A stretch of 64,000 bases of DNA from Campylobacter upsaliensis. Its GTDB lineage: Bacteria; Campylobacterota; Campylobacteria; Campylobacterales; Campylobacteraceae. The stretch covers positions 124,001 through 188,000 of the forward strand of contig NZ_LR134372.1 in NCBI RefSeq assembly GCF_900637395.1, given 5' to 3'. The notes beneath the pieces were generated by a model. That model was not told where the DNA came from. It did not search any database and was given only the letters and a program-made list of their open reading frames with translations. Made by a program: the position numbers and the translations under genes. This document shows positions 17,401 to 25,124 of the stretch, in pieces (position 1 is the first letter of the stretch; every line of letters starts with the position of its first letter).

Positions 17401-17582
17401 CCTGAGTTCATACAAGTCCAAGTAGTAGTAGTATTACCGACTATCCAATTATTTCCCCACACTTCGCAACTCAAAGCAAGAATACAGGCTAAAGATAAAA
17501 GAGGCTTTTTATAGGAACGATGAGTTACCCCCCCCCCCCCCCGTGAGAGTTTGACTAAATTGCTGCATATTAAACCTTTCAT
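14436..17582 (-). CDS. Phase-variable autotransporter 1
   Basis: Type V surface protein, about 1045 residues. Signal region KKPLLSLACILALSC, a long passenger of Thr/Asn/Gly-rich beta-helix repeats (TTLTNTGGDVNN, TITTFTQTGG, TITTLNQQNG) to about residue 650, a linker, then a beta-barrel from about residue 770 ending RYAWWW. A G15 tract (17528–17542) sits before the signal peptide. The upstream ATG (17582) is in frame but has no ribosome site; the ATG at 17568 has AAAGG before it, matches the paralogue's start, and is out of frame with 15 G (needs 14 or 17). Likely OFF or weakly expressed as read. Confidence 0.88.
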   Translation of the reverse strand: MKGLICSNLVKLSRGGGGVTHRSYKKPLLSLACILALSCEVWGNNWIVGNTTTTWTCMNSGSNLTCKSQPNTMILQYRPNRWPNTNAPNGANLTINVEHRTNISLSNAYNNQLRNVNISVQNKGNLSNLTFANRFNQNIPVTLTLTGNASNITLSRPNAFTLNSGSGIINNLTQQNQQSRATINGKVNNYTQRQGTTTMNNGGSANHYRQSGGITTINNGTITTFTQTGGTTTQSGGTITTFDQNHANAIFNQNGGSITTLNQQNGKVTLNNNANVINFNQSGGTSSLAQGSNVTTFNQAGGNTIINDGANVGTLKVTGGTNALTLENGSNITALSQEDGTLTLTLRKNFSNTYTKENGTANIIANTNTIDKLTQNDGNTNLMSGTITTLTNTGGDVNNESGTIATLTSNQGGNVINKGTITFLTYKAAPTTKAIQTKANTDLVANEGQIDTFDNTNGIVANMKNATITTLTNTNGIVNNAGTITTLTNTGGDVNNDGIITNTLTNSGVAKITNDGTLAQGITNNQGATATIHNTGTINNKIENKGTATIRNQGKITNGIINDGGTLTVVNDFRRIEGTKNFETIGQIGKTANGVHMENNNNGKLNIPIWYFNKEDYATQEERKNNALLVDGDYANITLENAFVSTHNLDVDKTYNANTFIADKNGNAVGDKINNGQGININKLYSVSGIYTFENYGAKGEYRAIINRDELSGRTLAQSIIYSQRIRNVNLSRILREATTQVFVSGKESETNANGKSLGQLEQLHTNHRDQNSQNHTFVIPYYQNFSADLGSETGKLKSNSSGMLIATQRQLPNDYGVLGIYTGFENADQKVNAQRLEMDGNSYYAGLTYNHSFYEDDLTTYFMNLTTKIDYIERDVTKTYRGYIGSASSTAKVFGYGANARVGFSHYLKNDAKISPQIGFNYLGMHNKPFTLNHLGGTREHYLAQNFNFIDAVATIKYETPWINRFKTAVALGTIINVYKDAKGTLHLDSNVLNAELDIARLYGVVQGGISYDLTKDSDISLGYSGIFSSANTIKSHAFMFRYAWWW
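17528..17542 (-). repeat. G15 tract (C15 on plus) in autotransporter 1
   Basis: Fifteen C on the plus strand. From the better start at 17568 the ON lengths are 3m+2 (14, 17); 15 leads to a stop within seven codons after the tract. From the ATG at 17582 the ON lengths are multiples of 3. Confidence 0.94.
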
Positions 17583-17605
17583 AAATGAGATAAAATTTAT
17601 CTGCG

Positions 17606-17667
17606 ATTATAAAATAAAATTAACAAAAAGTAAAGAGAAATTTGAAAAATCGTTTTTTTTTTTTTTT
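17606..17667 (-). promoter_or_regulatory. Autotransporter 1 promoter with upstream A15 tract
   Basis: On the minus strand: A15 (17667–17653), then 41 bases, then TATAAT (17611–17606), then about 37 bases to the start codon at 17568. The block is nearly identical to that before autotransporter 2, with the same tract length and spacing. The tract lies where an UP element would bind alpha subunits. Confidence 0.65.
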
Positions 17668-17669
17668 GT

Positions 17670-17692
17670 AAAAGCCTAGAAAATAGGCTTTT
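17670..17692 (-). terminator. Terminator hairpin of the hexapeptide-repeat gene
   Basis: Stem AAAAGCCTA/TAGGCTTTT with a 5-base loop, overlapping the stop codon (17691–17693). On the minus strand it directly precedes the A15 tract of the autotransporter promoter. Confidence 0.5.
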
Positions 17693-18227
17693 AGGTAACG
17701 GAGCTTTCTTTCAAAAAGGCATTTTTAAATTCGACATAATTTTGAGCGGATATTTTAAGAAAATCGACTTCTTCTTGGCTTAATTCTCTTACAAATTTGG
17801 CTGGATTGCCTAGTATTAAGGAGCGAGGAGGGAATTTTTTATGCTTAGTTACCACGCTTCCTGCACCTACTATGCTATCCTCCTCTATACAAGCGCCGTC
17901 CATTATAGTGGAGTTCATACCGACTAAAACGCGGTTTTTAATCTCGCAAGCGTGAATTACGCAGTTATGCCCTATGCTAACATCATCGCCTATAATGGTA
18001 GGATAGCCCTTATCGTTAGGTTCTCTATGCCAAATGTGGATAGTCGTTAAATCCTGTATGTTGGTCCTTTTGCCTATTTTGATGAAGTTAAAATCGGCTC
18101 TTAAAACGCAGTTAAACCATACGCTACTATCCTCGCCAAGCTCGACTTCACCGATGACTTTCGCACCTTGTGCTATGAAAACTTTATCACCCACTTGAGG
18201 CGTTTTGCCTTGAAATTTGATAAGCAT
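17691..18227 (-). CDS. Gamma-carbonic-anhydrase-like hexapeptide-repeat protein
   Basis: 178 residues of left-handed beta-helix with hexapeptide repeats (VFIAQGAKVIGEVELGEDSS onward), matching the YrdA/PaaY gamma-CA-like family in length and end (LILGNPAKFVRELSQEE). Histidines at DLTTIHIWHRE, SIGHNCVIHAC are placed as the zinc ligands of the family. Whether it hydrates CO2 is not known; many family members are inactive. Divergent from pcm. Confidence 0.82.
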   Translation of the reverse strand: MLIKFQGKTPQVGDKVFIAQGAKVIGEVELGEDSSVWFNCVLRADFNFIKIGKRTNIQDLTTIHIWHREPNDKGYPTIIGDDVSIGHNCVIHACEIKNRVLVGMNSTIMDGACIEEDSIVGAGSVVTKHKKFPPRSLILGNPAKFVRELSQEEVDFLKISAQNYVEFKNAFLKESSVT

Positions 18228-18302
18228 TTTTTCTCCTTTTCGTTAAGTATAGCTAAAAAATTTAACCTTTTTCGTTACAATTTCTCTTTTTTAGGAGTGA
18301 AA

Positions 18303-18938
18303 ATGAACGCATTTGAGCAAAAACGCTGTCAAGCTATGGCGGAGGAAATCGCTACAAAAACCTTTATCAATGAAGAGCTTTTTAACGCCTTTTGCCAAGT
18401 GCCTAGAGAAATTTTTTCTCCACTTAAAGCCCACGCTTATAGCCTTAATGCCCTGCCTTTGGCAAATTCGCAGTGGATAAGCTCTCCTTTAACGGTGGCT
18501 AAGATGACTATGGCACTACAATGTAAAGATGCCGATAGTGTGCTAGAAATAGGCTGTGGAAGTGGGTATCAAGCGGCGATTTTAAGTCGTGTGATAAGAC
18601 GCGTTTTTACCATAGAGCGTATAGAAAGACTTGCGAAAAGTGCAGCAAATACCTTTAGGGAACTTGGCTTTTTAAATATCAATGTTCGCTTTGATGATGG
18701 ACAAAATGGCTGGAAAAATTATGCGCCTTATGATAGGATTTTATTTTCTGCTTATGCGACTTCTATCCCTGAAATTTTACTCGACCAGCTAAGTGACGGG
18801 GGGATTTTAGTCGCACCCATTTTACATAATGGCAAACAATTTATCACAAGAATTAGCAAAAATGGCACAAATTTACAAAAAGAAATTTTAGAGGAATGCC
18901 TTTTTGTGCCTGTTGTCGATGGTAAAGAACAGCTTTAA
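18303..18938 (+). CDS. pcm: Protein-L-isoaspartate O-methyltransferase
   Basis: Repairs isomerised Asp/Asn residues using S-adenosylmethionine. 211 residues, usual size. SAM motif I VLEIGCGSGYQAAIL; substrate-loop region LPLANSQWISSPLTVAKMT; motif II DRILFSAYATSIPEILLDQL. The true start is ATG 18303 with AGGAGTG seven bases upstream; the frame remains open upstream but without a start signal. 3' end overlaps the convergent sdaC by four bases. Confidence 0.94.
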   Translation: MNAFEQKRCQAMAEEIATKTFINEELFNAFCQVPREIFSPLKAHAYSLNALPLANSQWISSPLTVAKMTMALQCKDADSVLEIGCGSGYQAAILSRVIRRVFTIERIERLAKSAANTFRELGFLNINVRFDDGQNGWKNYAPYDRILFSAYATSIPEILLDQLSDGGILVAPILHNGKQFITRISKNGTNLQKEILEECLFVPVVDGKEQL

Positions 18939-20245
18939 AAGCTGTAAATTACCGTGATGATAGTGAGTAAGCCTGTCGCAAAAACAAACAAATCTAAAGG
19001 CTTATTTTGAAATTTCTTAAGTTTTGAAATGCTATAAATCGCAATCATAGGCATTAAAAATAAAATCGCCGCTATAATAGGACCGCCAAGCTTTTCTATA
19101 AAATCTAAAACGCTAGGATTATAAAAGCCTACAAGTAGCATAATGATATACATCACGCTTCCGCAAATGAGCTTGATGAGCTTTTGATTAGGATTTAAAA
19201 TTCCTGTCATTTTGCAGCACTTACGCACTATGCCATAAGCACCCTCTCTCGCACCAAAATAATGCCCAAAAAATGAACTTGTAATCGCTAAAAACGCCAC
19301 TAAAGGACCACCATAAGCGATGATAGGATTATCAAGCTTATTAGCAAAATACGAAAGCACGGGGATATTTTGCGCTCTAGCGTCGCTAAATTCCTCGCCA
19401 TTTAAAGAAAATACGCAAGAAAAGACAAAAAACATCACAAAAATAAGTAGCATAATGGAGGTTTTAAAAAGAATTTGATTAGCTTTTTCTATGCTTTTAT
19501 GCTCTTTATAGTGCCTTTTCACGCTTAAAGTAAAGGTTGAAATGGCTGGAGAGTGATTGAAGGAAAAAACTAAAACAGGTAAGGTAAGCCAAACTATGGT
19601 GATAAATTCTTTAAAATGAGGGATTTGCGTAAAGCTTTCTAAATTCCAGTGAGGGATAAGATAGAGTGAAAATAAAAATAAAATCAAGCATAAAGGATAA
19701 ACAAGCCATTCGCAAATTTTTGTGATAAGCTCTTCGCTTAGAAGCATTACTAGCATAAACGAACTTACCAAAATAAACACAAGCAAAGCTCTATAAAATG
19801 GGGTAAGGTTGGCTATGATTTTGCCATTTTCACTTGTGCTTACGCTATAAATGCTTTGGATAAATTCGGCTACATTTTCACTTGCTAGGGGCATAAACTG
19901 ATGATAAATAAAGCTTTCAAAGGTATTACTAATCCCCACACAATACGCAAGGCATATAGGAAAAATCGCGAAAAAATAAAGCACGGAGATAAATAAAGCC
20001 GTTTTTCTACCAAAATACTCCTCCGCAGCGTGCGTGATGTCCTTATCTGCTCCATTTGCCTGAGAGACAAAACGACTCAAGGCTCTATGGCTAAGATACA
20101 CCATAGGGAAAATGATAAAACACATCGCTATGACGGGTAAAACACCTCCAGTCCCAGCTTTAATGGGTAAATATAAAATCCCAGCCCCCACAGCCGTGCC
20201 AAAAAGAGAAAGCATCCACCTCGTGTCAAATTTATATGATTTCAT
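18935..20245 (-). CDS. sdaC: Serine/threonine transporter, HAAAP family
   Basis: 436 residues with about 11 hydrophobic segments. Start SLFGTAVGAGILYLPIKAGTG is the glycine-rich first helix of HAAAP/SdaC symporters; FVSQANGADKDITHAAEEYFG follows. In C. jejuni SdaC imports serine, a main carbon source, and is paired with the serine dehydratase sdaA. Here dapD (9 bp upstream) is the partner and sdaA is not next to it in this window, so the block is rearranged. Confidence 0.88.
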   Translation of the reverse strand: MKSYKFDTRWMLSLFGTAVGAGILYLPIKAGTGGVLPVIAMCFIIFPMVYLSHRALSRFVSQANGADKDITHAAEEYFGRKTALFISVLYFFAIFPICLAYCVGISNTFESFIYHQFMPLASENVAEFIQSIYSVSTSENGKIIANLTPFYRALLVFILVSSFMLVMLLSEELITKICEWLVYPLCLILFLFSLYLIPHWNLESFTQIPHFKEFITIVWLTLPVLVFSFNHSPAISTFTLSVKRHYKEHKSIEKANQILFKTSIMLLIFVMFFVFSCVFSLNGEEFSDARAQNIPVLSYFANKLDNPIIAYGGPLVAFLAITSSFFGHYFGAREGAYGIVRKCCKMTGILNPNQKLIKLICGSVMYIIMLLVGFYNPSVLDFIEKLGGPIIAAILFLMPMIAIYSISKLKKFQNKPLDLFVFATGLLTIITVIYSF

Positions 20246-20253
20246 AGCTTACT

Positions 20254-21414
20254 TTAATGCAAGGCGGCGTTGAGTGTTATGGCTTTTTTATTAAAACCCA
20301 CTATCATCGCACCGCTAATGCTATCTTGTCTAAAATGCAGGGCGTTAAGGTTTTTAAGCTCTATGCCTTTATAAATTTCTTTATTAAAATCAAAGCCTAG
20401 ATTGACTTTTTGAAGCTCTTCTTTGTCTTTGAGTAAAAATTTCGTCCCCTCAAGCACCGCAATGCCAGCATCAATTATACAATTATCCCCCAAAGGTATG
20501 CCCGTAACAGAATTTGCACCTAAAAGACAAGCCTTACCTACGCTTATGGCATTACCGCTTGTGCCACTTAAAACGCCTAGTATAGACGCTCCGCCTCCTA
20601 TGTCGCTACCCTCGCCCACTATGGCACTTGAGCTTATACGCCCCTCGACCATACAAGCACCCGTTGTGCCTGCGTTAAAATTCACATAAGAAGCGCCGGG
20701 CATTATAGTCGTGCCAGCGGCTAGGGCTGCACCCATACGCACTTTAGAACTCTCTAAAATGCGTGTATTATCTTCAGGGATAATGTGAGCTAAAAAGCGA
20801 GGGAATTTATCGACAAAATCGATTTTAGGATATTGCCTACTCATTTTAAGACGCATTTCATTTTCTCTTAAATACTCAAGCTCGATAGGCTTATCCTCGC
20901 TCCAAGCGACATTATGAAGTAAGCCAAAAGCACCATTTAGATTAAGCCCTCTTAAAGGCACTTTTTTAGAAGAAAGCAAATAAAGCTTAAGATACACGCT
21001 CTCCACACTTAAAGGCTCTTTATCATCAAAAAGGCACACGAAGGCGAATTCATCATCTTTAAATTTGTCTTTAATGATTTTAAGTAAGTCTATATTTTTA
21101 TGTCCCTCTTCTTCTAAAAAAGGCTTAAAGCAAGAAAGGGCAAAGTCAATATCCTCAAGCTTTAAAAGCCCTACAAATTCGCTTTTGCTAAAATCAAGCT
21201 CCACGCCACGCCTTGCAAAAGCCTCAAGCATAATAGCCGCTGAGGCGTAATTTTGCTCGTAATTAATCAAGGCGAAATTAGCTTGTAGGATTTTATTTTT
21301 ATTAAGCTGTCCTCTATCTAGCCTTGCGATACCAAAGGCGTAAGGCTTTTTGTAGTTTGCTTTTTGCTCGATTTGCTTTACCAAAAGCAAAAAGTCTTCT
21401 TTAGTGTTTATCAT
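20254..21414 (-). CDS. dapD: Tetrahydrodipicolinate N-succinyltransferase
   Basis: Succinyl-CoA-dependent step of lysine/meso-DAP synthesis. About 386 residues, the long type found in epsilonproteobacteria. An N-terminal alpha/beta domain is followed by a left-handed beta-helix (RMGAALAAGTTIMPGASYVNFNAG, then VEGRISSSAIVGEGSDIGGG). The ATG at 21414 is chosen over the GTG at 21417 because AAGGATAA gives better spacing. Operon with sdaC. Confidence 0.92.
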   Translation of the reverse strand: MINTKEDFLLLVKQIEQKANYKKPYAFGIARLDRGQLNKNKILQANFALINYEQNYASAAIMLEAFARRGVELDFSKSEFVGLLKLEDIDFALSCFKPFLEEEGHKNIDLLKIIKDKFKDDEFAFVCLFDDKEPLSVESVYLKLYLLSSKKVPLRGLNLNGAFGLLHNVAWSEDKPIELEYLRENEMRLKMSRQYPKIDFVDKFPRFLAHIIPEDNTRILESSKVRMGAALAAGTTIMPGASYVNFNAGTTGACMVEGRISSSAIVGEGSDIGGGASILGVLSGTSGNAISVGKACLLGANSVTGIPLGDNCIIDAGIAVLEGTKFLLKDKEELQKVNLGFDFNKEIYKGIELKNLNALHFRQDSISGAMIVGFNKKAITLNAALH

Positions 21415-21491
21415 CACTTATCCTTTTAAAAAAAATGCTTCAATTTTAACTTTTTTTGTTTAATAATTTTTGTGAAAATTGTAGTTTTTGT

Positions 21492-21520
21492 GTATAATGA
21501 CACATTTATTTTCTAAGGAG
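21492..21520 (+). promoter_or_regulatory. Promoter and ribosome site for the CorC-like gene
   Basis: TATAAT at 21492–21497 and AAGGAG at 21515–21520, five bases before a TTG start codon. The spacing decides for the unusual TTG. Confidence 0.6.
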
Positions 21521-21525
21521 TTTCA

Positions 21526-22863
21526 TTGGACCCCAGTCAAATCGCTACTGATACTAGCTATTCTATCTTTATGATTTTTGTTGCACTTGCTTTAGTTTTT
21601 TTAAATGGTTTTTTCGTTTTGTCTGAATTTAGCATTGTTAAGGTTCGCCGTTCTAAACTTGAAGAAATGGTTAAGGAAAAAAAGCCTAATGCTAAAAAGG
21701 CTTTAGATGTAACTTCAAAGCTTGATACTTATCTAAGTGCTTGTCAGCTTGGCATTACCTTAAGTTCACTTGCTCTTGGCTGGATAGGAGAACCTGCCAT
21801 TGCCAAGATGCTTGAAGCTCCGCTTTTAAAACTAGGCTTAAATGCTGTTTTAATTCATACCATAGCTTTTGTTATCGCTTTTAGTATTATCACCCTTTTG
21901 CATGTCGTTTTAGGAGAGCTTGTCCCTAAAAGTATAGCCATAGCCATAGCGGATAAAGCCGTGCTTTGGGTGGCTAGACCTTTGCACTGGTTTTGGATTT
22001 TATTTTTACCTTGTATCAAAATTTTTGATATTTTGGCGGCTTTAACGCTTAAAATTTTTGGCATTAAACCTGCTAAAGAACACGAGCTAACGCATAGTGA
22101 AGAAGAGATTAAAATCATAGCAAGTGAAAGTCAAAAAGGTGGGGTTTTAGATGAATTTGAAACGGAGATTATCCGTAATGCTGTGGATTTTAGCGATACT
22201 GTGGCAAAAGAAGTGATGACCCCTAGAAAGGATATGATTTGCCTTAACAAGCAAAAATCTTATAGTGAAAATATGCAGATTATTTGTGAGCATAAGCATA
22301 CGCGTTTCCCTTATATAGACGGCTCTAAGGATACGATCTTGGGTATGGTGCATATAAGAGATATTGTGCAAAATGAACTAAATACTAAAAGTGAAAATTT
22401 GGAAAATTTTGTCAAGCCGCTTATTTTAGTGCCTGAAAATCTTAGCATTTCAAAAGTGCTTGTGATGATGAATAAGGAGCGTTCGCACACAGCCTTAGTG
22501 ATTGACGAATATGGCGGCACGGCGGGACTTTTGACTATGGAAGATATTATGGAGGAGATTATCGGCGAGATTAAAAGCGAACACGAGGAAGATAATTATA
22601 AAAAACTTGCCGATAATATTTACGAATTTCAAGGGCGTTGTGATATAGAAAAAGTCGAGGAGCTTTTACTCATCACTTATGATGAGGATTTAGAGCAAGT
22701 TACCATAGGTGGTTATGTCTTTAATCTTTTGGGTCGTTTGCCTGTGGTAGGCGATAGGATAGAGGACGAGCTTTGTTATTATGAAGTGAAAAAAATGGAT
22801 GGAAATTCCATTGAAAGAGTGAAGGTCGTCAAAAAAACAAAAACTGAAGAGAGTGAAGACTAA
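21526..22863 (+). CDS. CNNM/CBS-domain membrane protein (CorC/HlyC-like)
   Basis: 445 residues. DUF21/CNNM membrane domain (about residues 10–190) with LVFLNGFFVLSEFSIVKVRRS; two CBS domains (about 205–330: VAKEVMTPRKDMICL and LVMMNKERSHTALVIDEYGGTAG); C-terminal CorC_HlyC domain (TIGGYVFNLLGRLPVVGDRI). Family members take part in Mg2+/Co2+ efflux or transport regulation; the old name haemolysin is misleading. Starts with TTG at a strong AAGGAG. Ends inside a terminator stem. Confidence 0.88.
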   Translation: MDPSQIATDTSYSIFMIFVALALVFLNGFFVLSEFSIVKVRRSKLEEMVKEKKPNAKKALDVTSKLDTYLSACQLGITLSSLALGWIGEPAIAKMLEAPLLKLGLNAVLIHTIAFVIAFSIITLLHVVLGELVPKSIAIAIADKAVLWVARPLHWFWILFLPCIKIFDILAALTLKIFGIKPAKEHELTHSEEEIKIIASESQKGGVLDEFETEIIRNAVDFSDTVAKEVMTPRKDMICLNKQKSYSENMQIICEHKHTRFPYIDGSKDTILGMVHIRDIVQNELNTKSENLENFVKPLILVPENLSISKVLVMMNKERSHTALVIDEYGGTAGLLTMEDIMEEIIGEIKSEHEEDNYKKLADNIYEFQGRCDIEKVEELLLITYDEDLEQVTIGGYVFNLLGRLPVVGDRIEDELCYYEVKKMDGNSIERVKVVKKTKTEESED

Positions 22864-22885
22864 ATTCACTCTAAGTTTTTTTTTG
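22851..22885 (+). terminator. Rho-independent terminator of the CorC-like gene
   Basis: Stem GAGTGAA/TTCACTC (22851–22857, 22865–22871), 7-base loop containing the TAA stop, then TAAG and a run of nine T. Confidence 0.85.
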
Positions 22886-23188
22886 ATTGAAACCACAAAA
22901 AGAGGTTTAAATAATTCTTTTCGATTTGATAAAATTAATCCAAAATACAATTATGACTACATTATTTTTGGGCATTGTGTGCGTTATTACATCGTAAATA
23001 AAAAGCAAGATTATCATTATAACCATACTTTAAGAAAAGAATACATTAAGGTTAATGGCAAAGATAAACAACTTGTGATGATGAATCCTGGCAATCAGGT
23101 CAATCTTAAGCTTACGCTAAATTTAAAAGAATTGAAGCCTATTGCAAATTTTGCAAACGAACTTTATGCTATTTTTACATCAATTTAA
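22853..23188 (+). pseudogene. Unrecognised open frame, probably a gene remnant
   Basis: 111 codons open from a GTG inside the terminator stem; no ATG with a ribosome site exists in the first two-thirds. The readable part (FDKINPKYNYDYIIFGHCVR, then LKLTLNLKELKPIANFANEL) looks like real protein, so I take it as the C-terminal remainder of a lost gene. No family recognised. It fills the gap before a broken antiporter gene. Confidence 0.4.
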
Positions 23189-23231
23189 GAAAGATTTTCT
23201 AAAATACCTCTTTTAAATTTAAAGGAAAATA

Positions 23232-24228
23232 ATGCTTTTAACAAATCCCATTATATCAGTGTTTTGGTGATGATAATCCTTTGTTTGTTTCACTTTAATG
23301 TCTTATTAAGTGTGCTAATTTCTGCTTTAATCGCTGGACTTGTCGCACAAGTGCCTATGCTTGAGACGATGAATACTCTCATCAATGGTATGAAAGGAAA
23401 TTTACAAACGGCTCTAAGCTATATCCTACTAGGTGCCATTGCAGCAGCGATTTCTAAGACAAATTTAACGGCTTTTCTCATTAAAATCGTAAGCCATTTC
23501 ATCTCGCATAAAAAATATTTGCTTATACTTTCTTTAGCCTTAATCGCTTGTTTTTCGCAAAATTTAGTGCCTATCCATATGGCTTTTGTGCCGATTTTAA
23601 TTCCTCCTTTGCTAACACTTTTTAATAAACTTAAAATCGACCGCAGGGGCGTTGCTTGTGCTTTGACCTTTGGGTTTTGGGCTAATTTTTCAAAATTTAC
23701 TCGTGAATAATCTTAATCAAAACGGCGTAGCCGTGAATTTGAGCGATGTAACAAGCACGATGTTTTTGGCGGCTTTTTGTATGCTTTTTGGGCTTTTGCT
23801 TTCTATTTTCATTTTTTATTCTAAGCCTAGAGAGTATCAAGAAATTGCTATTGAAAATATGGATTATGAAAATATTCAAATGACGCGTAGGGAATGGGGC
23901 GTTTTAGCGGGGTTAGCTATAAAAAAGTAGATTTAGTCTTTGATGATGGGCTTTATCGCCTTTGTAATGCTTGTAGCGGCTGGCTATGGCGAGGTTTTAA
24001 AACAAAGTGGAGCGGTAGAGGAGCTTGTAAATTCCGTTATCCCTTTTGTTGAGGGGAATAAATTTTTGGCTATTTTTGCTATGCTTTTTATAGGACTCAT
24101 CATAGGCACTTCTTTTGGCACTATACCTATTTATAGCGACTTTATTTTGCCCTATTTGCTTAGAGCTTGGCTTTTCTGCGAATTTGATTATTTTCATCAT
24201 CGGCACTTTCATCGCAATGTTCTTATAA
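23232..24228 (+). pseudogene. NhaC-like/YuiF-type Na+/H+ antiporter, multiply broken
   Basis: A good ribosome site (AAAGGA) and ATG at 23232 start MLLTNPIISVF, then the frame breaks near 23264. The protein continues in a second frame (ILCLFHFNVLLSVLISALIA ... LKIDRRGVACAL), breaks near 23700, goes on in the first frame to REWGVLAGLAI, loses a segment near 23925, and resumes at 23940 (MGFIAFVMLVAAGYGEVLKQ). The last part, LGFSANLIIFIIGT, is in yet another frame and ends early at 24228. Several frameshifts, one deletion and a missing C-terminus mean no function. Confidence 0.85.
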
Positions 24229-24909
24229 GTCCCATTTTATAGGTTCTTTGCCTAGTTTTTCTAAGAGAGCATTACTTTTAGAAAAATGCCTACACCCTAA
24301 AAAACCCTGCCTAGCAAGAGGGCTTGGGTGTGCCGCTTCTAGGATAAAATGCTTTCGTGTATCGATGAGGCTTTTTTTACTCTGTGCGAATTTACCCCAT
24401 AAAATGAAAATGAGTCCCTTTTTTTCAAGACTTAGTTTTTTAATAATATTATCGCTAAATTCTTGCCAACCCCATAAACTATGGCTTAAAGGCTTATTCT
24501 CCTCTACGCTAAAAATAGCATTTAAAAGCAAAACGCCTTGTCTAGCCCACGCACTTAAATCACCATTTTGAGGGATTTTAACTCCTAAATCCGCATTTAA
24601 TTCTTTAAAAATATTTCTAAGACTTGGAGGAATTTGCACGCCCTTTGGCACAGAAAAGCTAAGCCCCATAGCTTGATTTTGTTTGTGATAAGGGTCCTGC
24701 CCTAAAAGCACGATTTTAAGGGAATTTAAGGGAGTAAGATTAAAGGCGTTAAAGGTTAAATTTGCGGGGGGATAGATGTTTTTTCCAGCCTTTAAAGTTT
24801 CGATATATTGCCTTTTAATATCTAAAAAATAAGGTTTTTTAAATTCTTCTTCTAAAAATTCTAACCAGTCGGCATTGATTTTAATCTTATCAAGTTTGAT
24901 TTCTAGCAT
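24223..24909 (-). CDS. ung: Uracil-DNA glycosylase
   Basis: Removes uracil from DNA. 228 residues, usual length. Catalytic LLGQDPYHKQNQAMGLSFSV (Asp-Pro-Tyr-His), LLLNAIFSVEENKPLSHSLWGW, and the leucine/His loop AAHPSPLARQGFLGC. Lies immediately before aspA on the opposite strand, as in C. jejuni. Confidence 0.96.
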   Translation of the reverse strand: MLEIKLDKIKINADWLEFLEEEFKKPYFLDIKRQYIETLKAGKNIYPPANLTFNAFNLTPLNSLKIVLLGQDPYHKQNQAMGLSFSVPKGVQIPPSLRNIFKELNADLGVKIPQNGDLSAWARQGVLLLNAIFSVEENKPLSHSLWGWQEFSDNIIKKLSLEKKGLIFILWGKFAQSKKSLIDTRKHFILEAAHPSPLARQGFLGCRHFSKSNALLEKLGKEPIKWDL

Positions 24910-25124
24910 AATATCCTTTACTAATGATTTATCATAGAGATTTTACACTATTTTATACAATTTTAAATCTTTTGTAAATATAAAAATAACTTTCAAACGC
25001 CCGAAATTAATGAGTTATATTATATCTCATTAATTTTTTCTTAAGTATTTTGGAGTATGATTAATTAATTTTAGGCAAATTGTAGTTTGCATAAAATAAT
25101 CTAAATTATTTAGAAAGGTTCAAA

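Noticed and set aside
15924-17514. Several plus-strand ORFs of 65–109 codons
   Set aside because: Shadows of the repetitive autotransporter 1 on the opposite strand; no ribosome sites.
14436-17582. Autotransporter repeats as a CRISPR-like or tandem DNA repeat array
   Set aside because: Repeats are protein-level beta-helix turns with varied DNA and no constant spacer pattern.
17653-17667. T15 as terminator tail of the hexapeptide-repeat gene
   Set aside because: It is an A-run on that gene's strand, so it cannot be the terminator U-run; it fits better as a promoter-upstream tract of autotransporter 1.
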